In this document: positions 13,559 to 14,565 of the stretch, piece by piece | Position numbering within the stretch: the first letter of the stretch is position 1 | How the letters are laid out: the number at the start of each line of letters is the position of its first letter | Assembly: GCA_003486725.1 (NCBI GenBank) | Contig: DNGD01000064.1 | Span: 1-14,565 of the forward strand | Direction: 5' to 3' | Length of the DNA stretch: 14,565 nucleotides | Source: Rhodospirillaceae bacterium | Lineage (GTDB): Bacteria; Pseudomonadota; Alphaproteobacteria; UBA9219 | The notes under the pieces: model-generated | Told to the model about the DNA's origin: nothing | The model's database searches: none | Seen by the model: only the letters and a program-made list of their open reading frames with translations | Program-made: the position numbers and the translations under genes

Positions 13559-14503
13559 TGTTAACCTCTTTTGAAGTTCTGCAGCTCTAACAAAGTGGAA
13601 GTCCCGTTGAGCCGGGCGGGTGGGGCGACGACGGATTAATGTTCCGCCCCCCTGGTCTGAGAGCAACTCATTTAGAAGGCTATCCGGGTAGCGAACATCC
13701 ATAATCACAACTGCTCCCTGACTCATTTCCTCGACGGCTTTCCCTGCCGATGTCAGCCGTGCAATCATGTCAAATCTAACTTTCGACTGGGCAATCATTG
13801 ATGGGATTTCATCGGTAAATATTTCAGGGATGAGAGCCCCCTCTTGCCCAAGAACACCAAGCACATTCGAACAAATTATGAGACGGTGAGCGTTCATATC
13901 CCTCGCAATTGCCAAAGCAACAGCATCTGCATCAACGCTAACCATATTGTGCAACGCCGTCTTTGGGCCAGGAACAGCACAAAAAGGGTAGACAATTGGC
14001 ACAAAGAGTTCGTTCTGCGCGTCCAGCATAGACCCAAAAACAGATTTTTCAACAATTAGGTCTGCGGATCCAATCTCATGATCTGAATCTTTAAGTGGGT
14101 GTAGTTCGATCGCCTTCTTATCATAACCCGCTAAACTGATGGTTTTAATGCTCCCTTTGCTGGCTTTTTGAAAATCCTCTGCAATTCTCCCGTTTAACTC
14201 ACGCAAAGCCGTGTCGGCTACTGTGCTTGAAACTGCATCAAGTTCGGTCATTCCGGTGTTTTGATCTTTTCTGACGGGGAGGTCGTTTTCTTGAAGAGCA
14301 GTATCAATTTTACTTCGACTACCTTGAACCACTATTATCTTCAAGTTCATCGCACGTCGCAGAAAAGCAATCTGCTTGCCCAGACGTCGAATTGTCTCAA
14401 CATCTTCCGAAAGGGCACTATCGATCCTGACGACAACTAACTTTCCGTTGTAAACATTATCCCACTTAATGATTTCATCCCAATTGCGACTTACGACAGA
14501 CAT
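13553..14503 (-). CDS. Stand-alone amino-acid-kinase-fold protein, acetylglutamate kinase/synthase-like, probably not a kinase
   Basis: A 316-residue protein with the whole amino acid kinase fold of acetylglutamate kinase (ArgB) and of the N-terminal half of ArgA. Aligned by eye: KLVVVRIDSALSEDVE replaces the family V-I-K-x-G-G start, QGSRSKID (60-67) stands where ArgB has HGGG and ArgA has YGARPQID, MTELDAV (85-91) matches the substrate segment, SVDADAVA (189-196) keeps the Asp of NADxAA, SNVLGVLG (212-219) matches the nucleotide-site loop, and GGGTLI (285-290) ends the domain. The catalytic Lys at the start is absent, and the second Lys is Arg249. No GNAT domain follows. It may be a regulatory partner of a separate acetyltransferase. 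AGAGGA precedes the start by 4 bases. Confidence 0.8.
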   Translation of the reverse strand: MSVVSRNWDEIIKWDNVYNGKLVVVRIDSALSEDVETIRRLGKQIAFLRRAMNLKIIVVQGSRSKIDTALQENDLPVRKDQNTGMTELDAVSSTVADTALRELNGRIAEDFQKASKGSIKTISLAGYDKKAIELHPLKDSDHEIGSADLIVEKSVFGSMLDAQNELFVPIVYPFCAVPGPKTALHNMVSVDADAVALAIARDMNAHRLIICSNVLGVLGQEGALIPEIFTDEIPSMIAQSKVRFDMIARLTSAGKAVEEMSQGAVVIMDVRYPDSLLNELLSDQGGGTLIRRRPTRPAQRDFHFVRAAELQKRLTG

Positions 14504-14565
14504 ATGATCCTCTGTGTCACGTTAACGAAAAAACGTTTGGCTTGCGACTAAAAACCCCAATTCTT
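14504..14565. other. 5' flank of the kinase-fold gene, window end
   Basis: This short stretch holds the ribosome binding site of the leftward gene and a small inverted repeat AACG-AAAAAA-CGTT (14524-14537). No gene is visible before the window ends. Confidence 0.4.

Noticed and set aside
1..14565. CRISPR array, insertion sequence, tRNA or rRNA
   Set aside because: No regularly spaced repeats, transposase reading frame with terminal inverted repeats, or conserved RNA gene pattern was seen by eye.

Overview
The window looks like DNA from a Gram-negative bacterium, most likely a proteobacterium. An outer-membrane lipoprotein spanin implies two membranes, and the tail and lysis genes resemble those of prophages I associate with Alphaproteobacteria. 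The taxon is an inference; no rRNA or tRNA gene is present to settle it.

Bases 1-3326 (+ strand) are the tail-end and lysis part of a phage or prophage. They hold a partial structural protein, a 341-residue LamG-like protein, a 69-residue protein built from three 18-residue repeats, a coiled-coil membrane protein, an intrinsic terminator, a membrane-anchored lysozyme-like protein, and an overlapping inner/outer spanin pair. Genes are tightly packed, with TAATG and TGATG overlaps. A VanX-type D-Ala-D-Ala dipeptidase (- strand) and a divergent HTH regulator with a C-terminal sensor-like domain follow.

From 4959 on, the window is an amino-acid metabolism locus of arginine character. A leftward operon reads unknown 296-residue protein, argG, argE-like M20 deacylase, argH. 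A rightward pair reads GNAT acetyltransferase, AstE/aspartoacylase-like deacylase. Between the two lies a 497-base divergent control region with a perfect 16-base palindrome whose arms carry outward-facing -35-like hexamers. Further right are an ornithine-decarboxylase-like PLP enzyme (+) and, convergent with it, a stand-alone amino-acid-kinase-fold protein (-) that resembles the kinase domain of acetylglutamate kinase/synthase but has lost key catalytic residues.

Together the genes could acylate glutamate or ornithine (GNAT, with the kinase-fold protein as partner), build and release citrulline from an acylated precursor (ArgE-like), make arginine (ArgG, ArgH), and decarboxylate a basic amino acid. 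ArgG and the M20 enzyme resemble, from memory, the Bacteroidetes/Xanthomonas branch in which carbamoylation occurs on an acylated ornithine. The carbamoyltransferase, ArgC, ArgD and a clearly active kinase are not in the window. Whether this is a variant arginine pathway or a dedicated metabolite cluster cannot be decided from this window. Hairpins sit at most gene junctions of this part, which suggests RNA-level control of expression. No CRISPR array, insertion sequence, tRNA or rRNA was seen.
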